Source of the DNA: an uncultured Clostridia bacterium
GTDB taxonomy: Bacteria > Bacillota > Clostridia > Christensenellales > UBA1242
DNA: 45,301 bases
Assembly (NCBI GenBank): GCA_947630745.1
Contig: CANRIT010000011.1
Location: 1-45,301 of the forward strand
Reading direction: 5' to 3'
Part shown: piece after piece, positions 35,640 to 42,986 of the stretch
Layout: each line of letters opens with the position of its first letter
How positions within the stretch are numbered: position 1 is the stretch's first letter
Made by a program: the position numbers and the translations under genes
The notes under the pieces: model-generated
Seen by the model: only the letters and a program-made list of their open reading frames with translations
Told to the model about the DNA's origin: nothing
The model's database searches: none

Positions 35640-35661
35640 ATTTCCTCCCTAGTTTTATACA

Positions 35662-35690
35662 ATTATATATCCACTTCCACATTTTGTCAA
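35662..35690 (-). promoter_or_regulatory. Perfect consensus promoter of the 369-aa lipoprotein
   Basis: TTGACA (35685-35690), a 17-bp spacer and TATAAT (35662-35667) on the minus strand, followed by a leader of about 16 nt with GGGAGG. This is the strongest promoter by sequence in the window. Confidence 0.88.
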
Positions 35691-35745
35691 TACCCAATTT
35701 TAAAATTTGTAAAAAAATCCCCACATTTAACCAATATTTTGTCGA

Positions 35746-35780
35746 ATTATAACAAAATCAGATAAACATTTTGTTATAAT
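35746..35780. repeat. Perfect 13-bp inverted repeat upstream of lipoprotein
   Basis: ATTATAACAAAAT (35746-35758) and ATTTTGTTATAAT (35768-35780) are exact complements with a 9-nt gap. It lies about 55 bp upstream of the lipoprotein -35, so it could be an operator. Confidence 0.7.
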
Positions 35781-35782
35781 CC

Positions 35783-35984
35783 AGCAAAATCATTTTTGCT
35801 GCAATTTTGCTGTATCTCACAAAATCAACAACCTTAAATCAAATTCAGTAAAATTAGTCTTTGCATCTTAAAAATTTGTAATTAGCAAAATCGGTTTTCA
35901 TTCTACACTTTTAACCTTACAAAATCAACAAATCTTAAATTAAAATTAGTAAAATCCGTTTTGTTATTTTTTAAATTTTCATAA
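35783..35984. repeat. Degenerate ~100-bp tandem duplication
   Basis: AGYAAAATYNKTTTT-like boxes start at 35783, 35847, 35884 and 35948, spaced 64, 37 and 64 bp. ACAAAATCAACAA starts at 35819 and again at 35919. Both sets fit a unit of about 100-101 bp present twice, now diverged. Confidence 0.65.
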
Positions 35985-36126
35985 AATTTTTAAGATTTTA
36001 GCCAAATTTTACAAAATTTTTGTGTTTTTGCGTGATTTTTTTGCAAATTTTAATGTAAATTGTGAATATGTAATCATTATATCAAATTTTTTTACATTTT
36101 GCAACAAATTTTTGACAAGTCAAAAT

Positions 36127-36873
36127 TTAATTATCTTCGTGCGGAATTTCTGGCGCAGGGGTGTGGGCAATTGACAGCACATGAACTTGTTTTGCACCCG
36201 CTTGTTTAAGCACCTTGGCAACCTCGCTTGCCGTTGAACCTGTGGTGACAATATCGTCAACCAGCAAAATTATTTTGTTTTTAATCAGTTTTTTGCACGC
36301 GGGATTTACTGCAAAGCTGCCTATCAAATTTGTTCGCCGCTTTTTAAAAGGCAAACTGGCTTGGTTGGGTGTTTCTTTAATTTTTAGGCACAGGTCGGCG
36401 TAGTGCAATTTAAACCTTTTTACAAACGCGCGGGCAAGCAGCTCGGCTTGGTTGTAACCACGCTGTTTAAGGCGGGTTTTGTGGCTGGGCACGGGGCAAA
36501 CATAGTCGGGGGTTATGTTCCAGTTGGCGTAAACATCGCACATGTAGTCGGCAAGCGGGCGGGCAAGGTAGGGCTGGTTGTTGTATTTAAAATTGTGGAT
36601 GATGTTAACCACCATGCCAGTGTAATCGACCGCCGCGCGGGCTGTGTCAAAATCATAGTTGAAATTTTTGCAGTTCATGCATACGCCATCGTTGTTGGGC
36701 ATGCTTACGCCACAGCGCGGACACGCGTTTTGAATAAACGGCAGGGCGGAGTAACAGCGGGCGCAAGTTTCGTTGCTTTCAAGACCATTCAACTCATCAC
36801 CACAAAAAATGCACTTTATCCCGTCTGGATAAATTAAATCGCCCAAAAATTTGCCAATGCGTCTAAAATTCAT
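36127..36873 (-). CDS. comF: ComF-family phosphoribosyltransferase-like protein
   Basis: This 248-aa protein has the double zinc-ribbon of ComF: Cys21/24, 37/40, 51/54 and 65/68. A type I phosphoribosyltransferase domain follows, with VPSHKTRLKQRGYNQAELLARAF and the PRPP-loop motif ILLVDDIVTTGST. ComF helps DNA uptake or single-strand DNA handling during competence in Bacillus, but in many genomes it is a lone gene of uncertain role. It is monocistronic here. There is no SD. TGG-TAAAAT ends 6 nt before the ATG, so the message is probably leaderless. Confidence 0.92.
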   Translation of the reverse strand: MNFRRIGKFLGDLIYPDGIKCIFCGDELNGLESNETCARCYSALPFIQNACPRCGVSMPNNDGVCMNCKNFNYDFDTARAAVDYTGMVVNIIHNFKYNNQPYLARPLADYMCDVYANWNITPDYVCPVPSHKTRLKQRGYNQAELLARAFVKRFKLHYADLCLKIKETPNQASLPFKKRRTNLIGSFAVNPACKKLIKNKIILLVDDIVTTGSTASEVAKVLKQAGAKQVHVLSIAHTPAPEIPHEDN

Positions 36874-36879
36874 ACCCCC

Positions 36880-36888
36880 ATTTTACCA
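36880..36888 (-). promoter_or_regulatory. Extended -10 promoter of comF, leaderless spacing
   Basis: On the minus strand TGG-TAAAAT is followed by GGGGGT and the ATG at 36873. The G-run is not a usable SD at this position if transcription begins at the ATG. Confidence 0.65.
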
Positions 36889-37077
36889 TATTCCTACCCA
36901 ATTTCATCCCTTTGTACACAACTTTCCCCCAAATTTTTTTAATTTACATTCACAACTTTGATTTTTTTCTTTAATTGTTTACTCCAAATTCGCACCTAGC
37001 GACATGCTTTAATAATTTCAATTTTAATAAACGATTTATTTGTCATCTTTGTGCTCGATGGATTTGATAATTTCAAA

Positions 37078-37105
37078 ATAAAAAAACGACTGCAATCTAG
37101 CCGTT
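37078..37105 (-). terminator. Terminator of the tRNA-Arg/microprotein unit
   Basis: AACGACT (37085-37091) pairs with AGCCGTT (37099-37105) with one G-U pair, and the minus strand continues into seven Ts. It starts 5 nt after the microprotein stop codon. Confidence 0.8.
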
Positions 37106-37109
37106 CTTT

Positions 37110-37181
37110 TTACATTAATAATTTGCTGTAGGTACCTTTAAAATTATAACAAGATACCGAATGTAATATAAAGTCTTTCAT
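37110..37181 (-). CDS. 23-aa microprotein downstream of tRNA-Arg
   Basis: The ATG at 37179-37181 is preceded by AAGGAGGTGATATAA, which matches the 16S anti-SD over at least 11 bases. The frame has 23 codons and ends at TAA (37110-37112). The peptide begins MKDFILHSVSCYNF and ends KLLM; it has one Cys and several aromatic residues. A terminator follows within a few bases. It lies 38 bp downstream of tRNA-Arg on the same strand, and no separate promoter is evident, so it is probably made from the tRNA transcript. The perfect ribosome binding site and tight terminator argue for real translation. No family is recognised. Confidence 0.6.
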   Translation of the reverse strand: MKDFILHSVSCYNFKGTYSKLLM

Positions 37182-37203
37182 TTATATCACCTCCTTATTA
37201 ATG

Positions 37204-37219
37204 GCCGCAATTGTGCGGC
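37204..37219 (-). other. Hairpin between tRNA-Arg and microprotein
   Basis: GCCGCA and TGCGGC (4-nt loop) form a stem right after the tRNA CCA. No T-run follows, so it should not terminate. It may guide 3' end processing of the tRNA or separate the two products. Confidence 0.55.
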
Positions 37220-37296
<77 letters not shown>

Positions 37297-37421
37297 ATGA
37301 TTTGATTTTTTTGGGTTTTGTTGTTTTGCTTGGTGGTAGGCGATGTTTTTTGTGAAGTTGGTGAATTTGTGGAGGTGCTGGGCGCTAAAAATTATTTAAT
37401 GCGGGTGGTTGAAACAGGGGT

Positions 37422-37450
37422 ATTATAGCACAAATGGGGGAGAAAATCAA
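37422..37450 (-). promoter_or_regulatory. Promoter of the tRNA-Arg unit
   Basis: TTGATT (37445-37450), a 17-bp spacer ending in TGC, and TATAAT (37422-37427) on the minus strand. Confidence 0.75.
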
Positions 37451-37530
37451 TAAAATTTGCAAAATTGTGCGCGAAATGATGAAAAATTCAACATTTTTTA
37501 TAAAAAATCGCATTTTATTCGACAAAAATA

Positions 37531-37559
37531 TTGAAATTTTTTGGTAAATTTTGTAAAAT
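37531..37559 (+). promoter_or_regulatory. Promoter of the 300-aa membrane protein, leaderless spacing
   Basis: TTGAAA (37531-37536), a 17-bp spacer and TAAAAT (37554-37559). Only 6 nt separate the -10 from the ATG, and there is no SD. Confidence 0.75.
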
Positions 37560-37565
37560 AACGGT

Positions 37566-38468
37566 ATGGAAAACAAGAAAGGGAAATATTGGTTCTGCTT
37601 TTACGCCACATTGGTGATTGTGGTAATTGCTGTTTTCTTGATTGTGGGTCCGATGATTGGCAAAAAGAAGTCAGCGGGCGGCTCGCCTGAGCCTAACTTG
37701 ACCATTGAATTTTGCACATCGGACATCGACCTAAATGTTCGCGATGAGCTGCTGTTTGACAAATCTATAATCACGACCAGCGTGGAAGATTTGGATGATG
37801 TCAAATTTTCGATTTATGACGAAACCGAATCGGACAATCTTTTGGTTGAGCAGGATGCGGGTTTTCAATTTATTCCGCAACATGCGGGCAGCTATAAGTT
37901 GACGGCATCCTATCAAGGCGCGCAAGGCGTGAACGATTCGATAGACATCAATGTTGCCGAGCGGGCGGACCAAATTTTGTGCTATAATTTGGGCGATGTT
38001 GTTGATGTTGGTGCATTATTGAAAGACGAAACACCCACCAGCTGGGACGACAATATTGAACAGCGCGCGGACGGCTTTGTTTGTGTGCGGGCGGGGCTGG
38101 CGAAAATTTATACGGATAAAAATTGCAACGGCTATCGCGTGAAATTGTGCCACCAAATTGCGATTATTCCAAATGTGGAAATTAACGATGTGGCGGCGGA
38201 AAATGGTCGCGTGCGTTTGTCTTGTGAAAAGGAAATGGGCGGGGCTAACCTTGGCGTGAATGTGTATATGAAAAGTGGACGCACTGGGCAAGCACTTAAT
38301 TTCAATATGGAAGTTGTTGCGGCTGATAACAAAATATATTGTGAGCGCATGGGGCATGATGTAATAATTACATTTTTGGACGATAGTTTGGATGAATTTA
38401 ATTTAACAATCAACATTGTGGTTGAAGAGATTGAACTTAAAATAGATGTTACAATTTCGCTATTCTAA
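37566..38468 (+). CDS. Membrane-anchored protein with Ig-like extracellular part, 300 aa
   Basis: A short basic N-terminus is followed by one membrane segment (about residues 9-31) and a KKK stop, so the rest should be outside. Residues 45-135 look like an Ig-type beta domain (FSIYDETESDNL...AGSYKLTASYQG...IDINVAE). The remaining 165 residues are also beta-rich with several Cys and no known motif. No catalytic signature is visible. The gene has a good promoter whose -10 ends 6 nt before the ATG. It converges on the palindrome array region to its right, with no clear terminator directly after the stop. Confidence 0.8.
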   Translation: MENKKGKYWFCFYATLVIVVIAVFLIVGPMIGKKKSAGGSPEPNLTIEFCTSDIDLNVRDELLFDKSIITTSVEDLDDVKFSIYDETESDNLLVEQDAGFQFIPQHAGSYKLTASYQGAQGVNDSIDINVAERADQILCYNLGDVVDVGALLKDETPTSWDDNIEQRADGFVCVRAGLAKIYTDKNCNGYRVKLCHQIAIIPNVEINDVAAENGRVRLSCEKEMGGANLGVNVYMKSGRTGQALNFNMEVVAADNKIYCERMGHDVIITFLDDSLDEFNLTINIVVEEIELKIDVTISLF

Positions 38469-39496
38469 ATTGGTTTTTATAAAGCAAATTAAAACAATTT
38501 ATATTATGTTGATGAATTTGTTTTGTATCGCGTTTTGATAGTACTTTATGTTAAAATATTGTTTTACTATAATACAAATCGCAAGCCAAAACATTTTGTA
38601 CAAAACTTTAATAATTTTGTACAAAAGTATAATTATATAATAAAAAAACGCGAAGAATTAATTGATATGCAATATTAAGGAACATTATTTTGTATGTAAA
38701 ATAGGCTTAATAATGTTTAGAAAATTTAGTAATATATTAGAGATGTGTTTATAATAAACTGATTAAATATAATTTTGTACAAAAATATAGTTGTTTTGTA
38801 CAAAAGTAATAAAAATGCTATTTAAAAGTGAAAAGGGTAGGCTGGGTGTTATGATTTTTAAGTATCTATTTAAAAAGTGGCCAATCCAAATCAATAAATG
38901 CAAAACTATTTTGTACAAAAACATATTACTATTTTACAAAAATAGTTAAATTGTCTAGTAGCTAGTTGTTTTAAACAAAGATATGTGATTTTTGCAAGTG
39001 CGAAACAATTTTCTTATTAAACGGATTATAGATTAATTTAAATATTGATAAAACTGGCTTATTTTGCTCTCATAAAAACAATTTTGTAAAAAATTAGGCT
39101 AATATTTTACAAAATTACTATAAGGGCGGGGTCTGTATCTGATAGGGTACGCTTTTGCGATGGGCATTATTGCTGTTTTTAATATACAAACACCAATTTT
39201 GTACAAAATAAATTAAGTTTTGTACAAAAATAATTTTTATAATTTTAAGGCTGATAATATTTTAAAATGAAACATAATTAAGAATATTCTTTTCAAAAAT
39301 CTTGGTAAAACTTCATATCAAATAAAATTCAAAAATTGTATCTAGCGCACTGCACGTCAGACGATGTTTGCGATTGTATAATAAATAAAACACGAGGGGT
39401 GATTGATAGTAAAATATTAAAGGCGGGGGAAATTATAGATTTCGTTTGATTTATTTAAAATGGCGAATTGTGTTGGATAGGGCTAGGGGGTATGCG
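38469..39496. other. 1-kb noncoding region between convergent genes
   Basis: Both flanking genes end here, so the region has no promoter role for them. It has no convincing ORF; the longest ATG frame, about 32 codons near 38850, lacks an SD. Its main content is the paired TTTTGTACAAAA array. The rest is AT-rich unique sequence. Confidence 0.75.
38594..39229. repeat. Five pairs of TTTTGTACAAAA palindromes, 21-bp offset
   Basis: Exact copies start at 38594, 38615, 38773, 38794, 38909, 39197 and 39218. Variants are TATTTTACAAAA at 38930 and 39103, and TTTTGTAAAAAA at 39082. The pairs are 38594/38615, 38773/38794, 38909/38930, 39082/39103 and 39197/39218, each offset by exactly 21 bp, with 9-bp linkers of unrelated sequence. 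Distances between pairs are 179, 136, 173 and 115 bp. Fixed offset with free linker sequence is the pattern of cooperative dimer binding on one DNA face. The binding protein is not known. Confidence 0.9.
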
Positions 39497-40936
39497 TTAG
39501 AATGACAGCTCGCCGATATAGTTTGCTTTTAGGGTGGAGTTGAATAATCCCGCGTTTGAAAAGGCGATTGGGTAGGTTGGCTCGTTTTCTTCAAGCGAGC
39601 AAATTGACAAATAAAATTTGTAATTTCCTTTTGGAAAGTTTAAATTTGTGCTAATTTTTATGTTTTTTCCGTTAAATTTGCCAACATTTTGCCGCAAAAC
39701 GATATTTCCTGCATCGTCTTGGACAATAAGTTGCAGGTCTTTTGTTTTGGTAAGGTTGCCAAATCCGACATTGTTAAGTTGCAAATCGATATCCAATTTT
39801 GCGGAATTTGTTAAATGAAAGGTGCTTTTTGTAAGCACAAATCGGTAACCAAAATGTTTTGCAATGTAGTCATAGACACTGATTCCATAATAGGTGCTGT
39901 CGTCTCCATACTGGGCGGAATAGGTTTGATTTTTCCAATAATCGGTTATCTTTTCGTTGTAATGATAGTTAAGGTACGACAGATGCAATTTTTTCATATT
40001 GTCTAGGCAGCCGTCTTCCATGCGGTGCAGCGCCTCGTCCTCAGACGAGCAAGACGCCTCGCCACCAAAAGGCAGGTGCGCGGTCTGTTTTGAAATCCAT
40101 TCTATCTCTTGCACGCGGTCGTGATTAAATGTGCCAAGGTCGCTGTTGTTGCCAAGAAAGCTGTCGTCAAAAATGCCCAGCCTAAACGCATCGTTGTCGC
40201 TTTCAATTGAATATTCCATGGCTTGCTGATAACTTAAACCCAAAAAATCGTAAATGTGTTGCGGCTGACGGGTTAAAATAGGTAGGTTGTTTGTGCAATC
40301 CAGCCAAGTTGACAAAACCGCGTTTACAACCGCGCTGTCTTTGGTTATTGCGCTGCCATTCATCTCGCCCCAGCGGCCAATCATGCCGGCTTCAATTGCG
40401 GTTATGGTCGATTCGTATTTATTCAAAACGGACGAAATCTGCGCGATGTGCTTTTTAATCATATCCAAACTTGGCTCTTTGTCTTTTGCATCGCCAAAGT
40501 CGGGGCAATAACAAAAGCGGATAACTGCATTCTTTTGTGCATGTTTTAGGTTGCCAAGCAGCGTATCCAAATCGGCAAGCGCATTTGGGGTGAGTTCGAG
40601 GTCGCTTGACCCGTTGTTTTTGCCAGAAAATGCCGAGATATCCATCCTTAAATGATATAGTTGATTTTCATAATGATTAAAGTCGTATTGCGCGGCTGTT
40701 TTTTGCCCGTCATCGTAAAAAATTCCTTTTGGCAGCACATTGAACACCTTTGAGCGATAAAACCCCTGGTCTGGGTTGTAGGTGAGTGCCAAGTCGTCCG
40801 AATAATCCAATTTTTGAACGATAGATATTGTGTTGTCTTTTTTGCTTTTGCCGCGCGCAGCAAACATCCAAATTGCCGCCGCGACCATTATGCAACAAAC
40901 ACAAATTATCAAAATCAAAATACCTTTCTTTTTCAT
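39497..40936 (-). CDS. Membrane-anchored DUF4874/DUF4832-like protein
   Basis: This 479-aa protein starts with KKK and one membrane segment (about 5-27), then a short basic stop, placing the rest outside. The NPDQGFYR segment (about 54-61) and following text (QLYHLRMDISAFSGKN, AVIRFCYCPD, IEAGMIGRWGEMN) match the N-terminal DUF4874 type, a predicted TIM-barrel glycosidase-like fold. The part from about 200 with PILTRQPQHIYDF, FGGEASC and a C-terminal beta domain (370-479) matches DUF4832. Activity is unproven for the family; polysaccharide binding or cleavage is likely. There is no SD. TGG-TAAAAT ends 6 nt before the ATG. Confidence 0.8.
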   Translation of the reverse strand: MKKKGILILIICVCCIMVAAAIWMFAARGKSKKDNTISIVQKLDYSDDLALTYNPDQGFYRSKVFNVLPKGIFYDDGQKTAAQYDFNHYENQLYHLRMDISAFSGKNNGSSDLELTPNALADLDTLLGNLKHAQKNAVIRFCYCPDFGDAKDKEPSLDMIKKHIAQISSVLNKYESTITAIEAGMIGRWGEMNGSAITKDSAVVNAVLSTWLDCTNNLPILTRQPQHIYDFLGLSYQQAMEYSIESDNDAFRLGIFDDSFLGNNSDLGTFNHDRVQEIEWISKQTAHLPFGGEASCSSEDEALHRMEDGCLDNMKKLHLSYLNYHYNEKITDYWKNQTYSAQYGDDSTYYGISVYDYIAKHFGYRFVLTKSTFHLTNSAKLDIDLQLNNVGFGNLTKTKDLQLIVQDDAGNIVLRQNVGKFNGKNIKISTNLNFPKGNYKFYLSICSLEENEPTYPIAFSNAGLFNSTLKANYIGELSF

Positions 40937-40942
40937 ACCCTT

Positions 40943-40951
40943 ATTTTACCA
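40943..40951 (-). promoter_or_regulatory. Extended -10 promoter of the DUF4832-like gene, leaderless spacing
   Basis: On the minus strand TGG-TAAAAT is followed by AAGGGT and the ATG at 40936. Confidence 0.65.
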
Positions 40952-40980
40952 CAAATCCCACCCAAAGTAAATAATATTGA

Positions 40981-41199
40981 ATACCTAAAAAAATACGAAA
41001 AAATGTTTTGCCTGAATTTAGAAATTTAGGCGTTGGGCAAAAACTTTTTAAACAAATTGAAAAGTATGCAAAACAAAACGGGGCAAAAACATTGCGCTTA
41101 AATGCTGTTTCTAAAAATTACAAATCATTGCTAAACTTTTATATTGAAATTTTAGGCATGAAATTTATTAGCGCCTACCTAATTAAAAAATTAGATTAA
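40981..41199 (+). pseudogene. GNAT acetyltransferase remnant (C-terminal half)
   Basis: The frame reads LPEFRNLGVGQKLFKQI, the acetyl-CoA-binding motif A (R-x-x-G-x-G), then LRLNAVSKNYKSLLNFY and LGMKF, typical of the end of GNAT N-acetyltransferases. The N-terminal half of the fold is missing: an in-frame stop lies at 40978-40980, and the only start in the frame is a TTG without an SD. The remnant ends normally at 41199. It is a truncated gene next to the DUF4832-like gene's promoter. Confidence 0.8.
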
Positions 41200-41228
41200 A
41201 ACTTACACATTTTAGAAGGAAATAATAA

Positions 41229-41465
41229 GTGAAATATTTAGATTTAGTAGAATTAATTAAAGAAAAACCTGCTTACACAAAAGCAGGGGTTAAAGTTGGA
41301 GATTTTGGTGCCGTTATGAGTGAAAAACCAATAAACGGCAAGTGGCTGGTCATATTTTCTGAATTTTACACTGGCAAAGATATCGCGAGTATTATGGTAA
41401 ATGAAGAAGATTTAAAAGTTTATGATAGTATCCCCAAAGAAAAATGCCCACCTCGAAAAAATTGA
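41229..41465 (+). CDS. DUF4926-like small protein, 78 aa
   Basis: The start is GTG at 41229 with GAAGGA 8 nt upstream. The sequence LDLVELIKEKPAYTKAGVKVGDFGAVM resembles the opening of DUF4926, small SH3-like beta proteins found singly or as immunity-type partners. The C-terminus is charged. It lies 29 bp after the acetyltransferase remnant and may once have been in the same operon. No partner toxin is visible. The family match is by eye. Confidence 0.6.
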   Translation: MKYLDLVELIKEKPAYTKAGVKVGDFGAVMSEKPINGKWLVIFSEFYTGKDIASIMVNEEDLKVYDSIPKEKCPPRKN

Positions 41466-41637
41466 CACCCTTTGACACCCTTTTTGACATCAAAAGGTAG
41501 TTTAATTGCATTTTAGAACGAAATTTGGGCAATTTGAAAATTTTTAATTTTGCGTTAAAAATTTTTAAATTTTAGCACCTAATTTTGACACCTGTTGCAA
41601 CAAATGAAAAAAATTTTAGCAAAAAATTTACAAAAGA

Positions 41638-41684
41638 AAAAATCCACCAAAGCCACTATAAAATAGGGGTTTTGATGGATTTTT
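41638..41684 (-). terminator. Terminator downstream of the tRNA-Thr fragment
   Basis: AAAATCCACCAAA (about 41638-41650) pairs with TTTTGATGGATTTT (about 41670-41683) with a G-U pair. On the minus strand it follows the tRNA 3' end and continues into TTTTTT. It looks like the original terminator of the intact tRNA gene. Confidence 0.7.
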
Positions 41685-41688
41685 GGGG

Positions 41689-41734
41689 TGGAGCTACTGG
41701 CGGGAATCGGACCCGCGACCCCCACCTTACCAAA
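41689..41734 (-). pseudogene. tRNA-Thr(GGT) 3' half, probable attachment site
   Basis: On the minus strand the sequence runs from TTTGGTAA (anticodon loop with GGT) through GGTGG, the variable loop, a T-arm GCGGG/CCCGC, and the acceptor 3' strand ending GCTCCA. The anticodon stem 5' strand, D-arm and acceptor 5' strand are absent; unrelated sequence begins at the anticodon loop. This is the displaced 3' end expected where an integrase has used a tRNA gene. The intact gene should lie past the right edge of the window. Confidence 0.8.
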
Positions 41735-41816
41735 ATTCTGTATCAAATCGCTGGTATTGTACACCATATAAGTTTTTGCGTTTATTTTACTTGAATGTAG
41801 CAGTCAAAAATCAAAT

Positions 41817-41870
41817 TGGTCACACAAAATTTTCGCTTAATTGTGACCATTTGTCCCTAAATGGTCATTT
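41817..41870 (+). repeat. Mutually exclusive inverted repeats (TGGTCA/TGACCA)
   Basis: TGGTCACA (41817-41824) pairs with TGTGACCA (41842-41849). GACCATTT (41845-41852) pairs with AAATGGTC (41859-41866), which is followed by ATTTTTTAA. The stems share 41845-41849, so only one can form. It could be an attenuator, or integrase/excisionase sites near the element end. Confidence 0.6.
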
Positions 41871-41996
41871 TTTAATAAAAATCTTAAAAAACAAACTGAT
41901 TTTGACTAATTTTTACTATTCGATACTTTGTAAGTATAGCACATTTTAGGATATTTTCAAAATGATTTATATTGCTTTTCAAATTTGGCGAATTTA

Positions 41997-42005
41997 TGCT
42001 AAAAT
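41997..42005 (+). promoter_or_regulatory. Extended -10 promoter of the winged-helix gene, leaderless spacing
   Basis: TGC-TAAAAT is followed by GAAAAT and the ATG at 42012. There is no SD. Confidence 0.65.
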
Positions 42006-42011
42006 GAAAAT

Positions 42012-42932
42012 ATGAAGATTTATCCAGATGAGCTTGATTTCAAAGATCCAAAAGAACGAGAACTTGCACGCGAGCAAAGGCTCCAACAATTAAAGGAACG
42101 AGCCGATTATATTAAAAAGCGCAACAAGTCATATCTTAAAGGACAGTATGGCAAAAGGCTTTATTATGACAAAACAAAGTGTGATGACGTGGATGATGAC
42201 ATTGACGATGATGAAAATGAGATTAAAAGGCCTGTGAAATGTGTGTTTACAAAAAATTTGCGTAGAGATAAACTTTTTCATTATTTGAAATATCTTAACG
42301 GCAAGAAAGTCCTAATTCGGGATTTGGCTTGGAAGTTTGCTGTGACAGAACGCACAATTCAAAATGATTTGCGTTGGCTTGAAAACAATGGTTTTATTGA
42401 AAGAAAAATCAATAAAAACGCCAAAGGCAAGATGACAAAAAATTCTTTTGTTGTTAGAAATGCGAAAGAAGTTGACCTGCCATGCAAAGATAATTTTTTG
42501 AAAGTTGTGTTTGTTGCAAAGCAAAACGAAAGTTGGTATATTTTAACAAAAACAGATTACAAAACTTCAAAAGGAAAGACAATCAATGAATGTGCTTTTG
42601 CCCTGCCAAATCAAAAACAAAGATATGATGACAAGTTGTTGAACGAAAATTCTTTTGCAATCGCGAAGCAAATTTTTCAACGAGATTTTCGAAATTTTTA
42701 TAAGGGTCACATTTTCACTGACCTTTACAAGCACTATTCTTATAAATATTTTAGATTTGGCGGAAAGGAAGCCACTCTGACAAAGTATAAAAATTATTTT
42801 ACTTTGTTCGAGTTGCCTGAATGCCTACCTACCGCAAAGAATTATTATTGGCTAAAACTTTCAGTCGCACCAAGAAGAATAAAAGACAAATCCACAAATA
42901 AATGTTTGAAGCAATTAAAAAATTTGTTGTAA
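42012..42932 (+). CDS. Winged-helix DNA-binding protein of the integrative element
   Basis: This 306-aa protein has a charged N-terminal helix (about 10-45), an acidic run DDVDDDIDDDENE (58-70) and a winged helix at about 86-133 (LFHYLKYLNGKKVLIRDLAWKFAVTERTIQNDLRWLENNGFI), of the HTH_11/DeoR type. The C-terminal 170 residues have no motif I recognise. Position as the first gene inside the element suggests a control or replication-related role. It has no enzymatic signature. Promoter and start are 6 nt apart with no SD. Confidence 0.75.
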   Translation: MKIYPDELDFKDPKERELAREQRLQQLKERADYIKKRNKSYLKGQYGKRLYYDKTKCDDVDDDIDDDENEIKRPVKCVFTKNLRRDKLFHYLKYLNGKKVLIRDLAWKFAVTERTIQNDLRWLENNGFIERKINKNAKGKMTKNSFVVRNAKEVDLPCKDNFLKVVFVAKQNESWYILTKTDYKTSKGKTINECAFALPNQKQRYDDKLLNENSFAIAKQIFQRDFRNFYKGHIFTDLYKHYSYKYFRFGGKEATLTKYKNYFTLFELPECLPTAKNYYWLKLSVAPRRIKDKSTNKCLKQLKNLL

Positions 42933-42957
42933 AAGGATACAAAAATCAATTAAGTTA

Positions 42958-42966
42958 TGCTATAAT
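42958..42966 (+). promoter_or_regulatory. Extended -10 promoter of the SDR operon
   Basis: TGC-TATAAT at 42958-42966. The leader is about 14 nt and contains AAGGAG. Confidence 0.7.
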
Positions 42967-42986
42967 AAAAAAGTAAGGAGTGAAAT

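Larger units (their letters stand above)
35691..36126. other. AT-rich intergenic region with tandem and inverted repeats
   Basis: No gene is seen between the lipoprotein promoter and comF. The stretch holds a perfect 13-bp inverted repeat (35746-35780), a smaller one (35782-35789 with 35794-35801) and a degenerate tandem duplication of about 100 bp (35783-35984). Confidence 0.6.
41466..42011. other. Intergenic region holding the element boundary
   Basis: No protein gene is seen. From left to right there are two tandem TGACACCCTT units (41464-41483) followed by TGACATC, AT-rich sequence with another TTGACACC (about 41585), a terminator hairpin (41638-41684), the tRNA-Thr fragment (41689-41734), overlapping inverted repeats (41817-41870) and the promoter of the winged-helix gene. 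Confidence 0.7.

Noticed and set aside
38850..38950. 32-codon ATG frame in the palindrome region
   Set aside because: No SD or promoter is close, and it runs through two palindromes that are better explained as binding sites.
38594..39229. CRISPR array
   Set aside because: Repeats are only 12 bp, in pairs with irregular distances, and no cas genes are near.
41585..41949. Two overlapping ORFs of 69 and 88 codons
   Set aside because: They read through the tRNA-Thr fragment and its terminator, so they are not real proteins.
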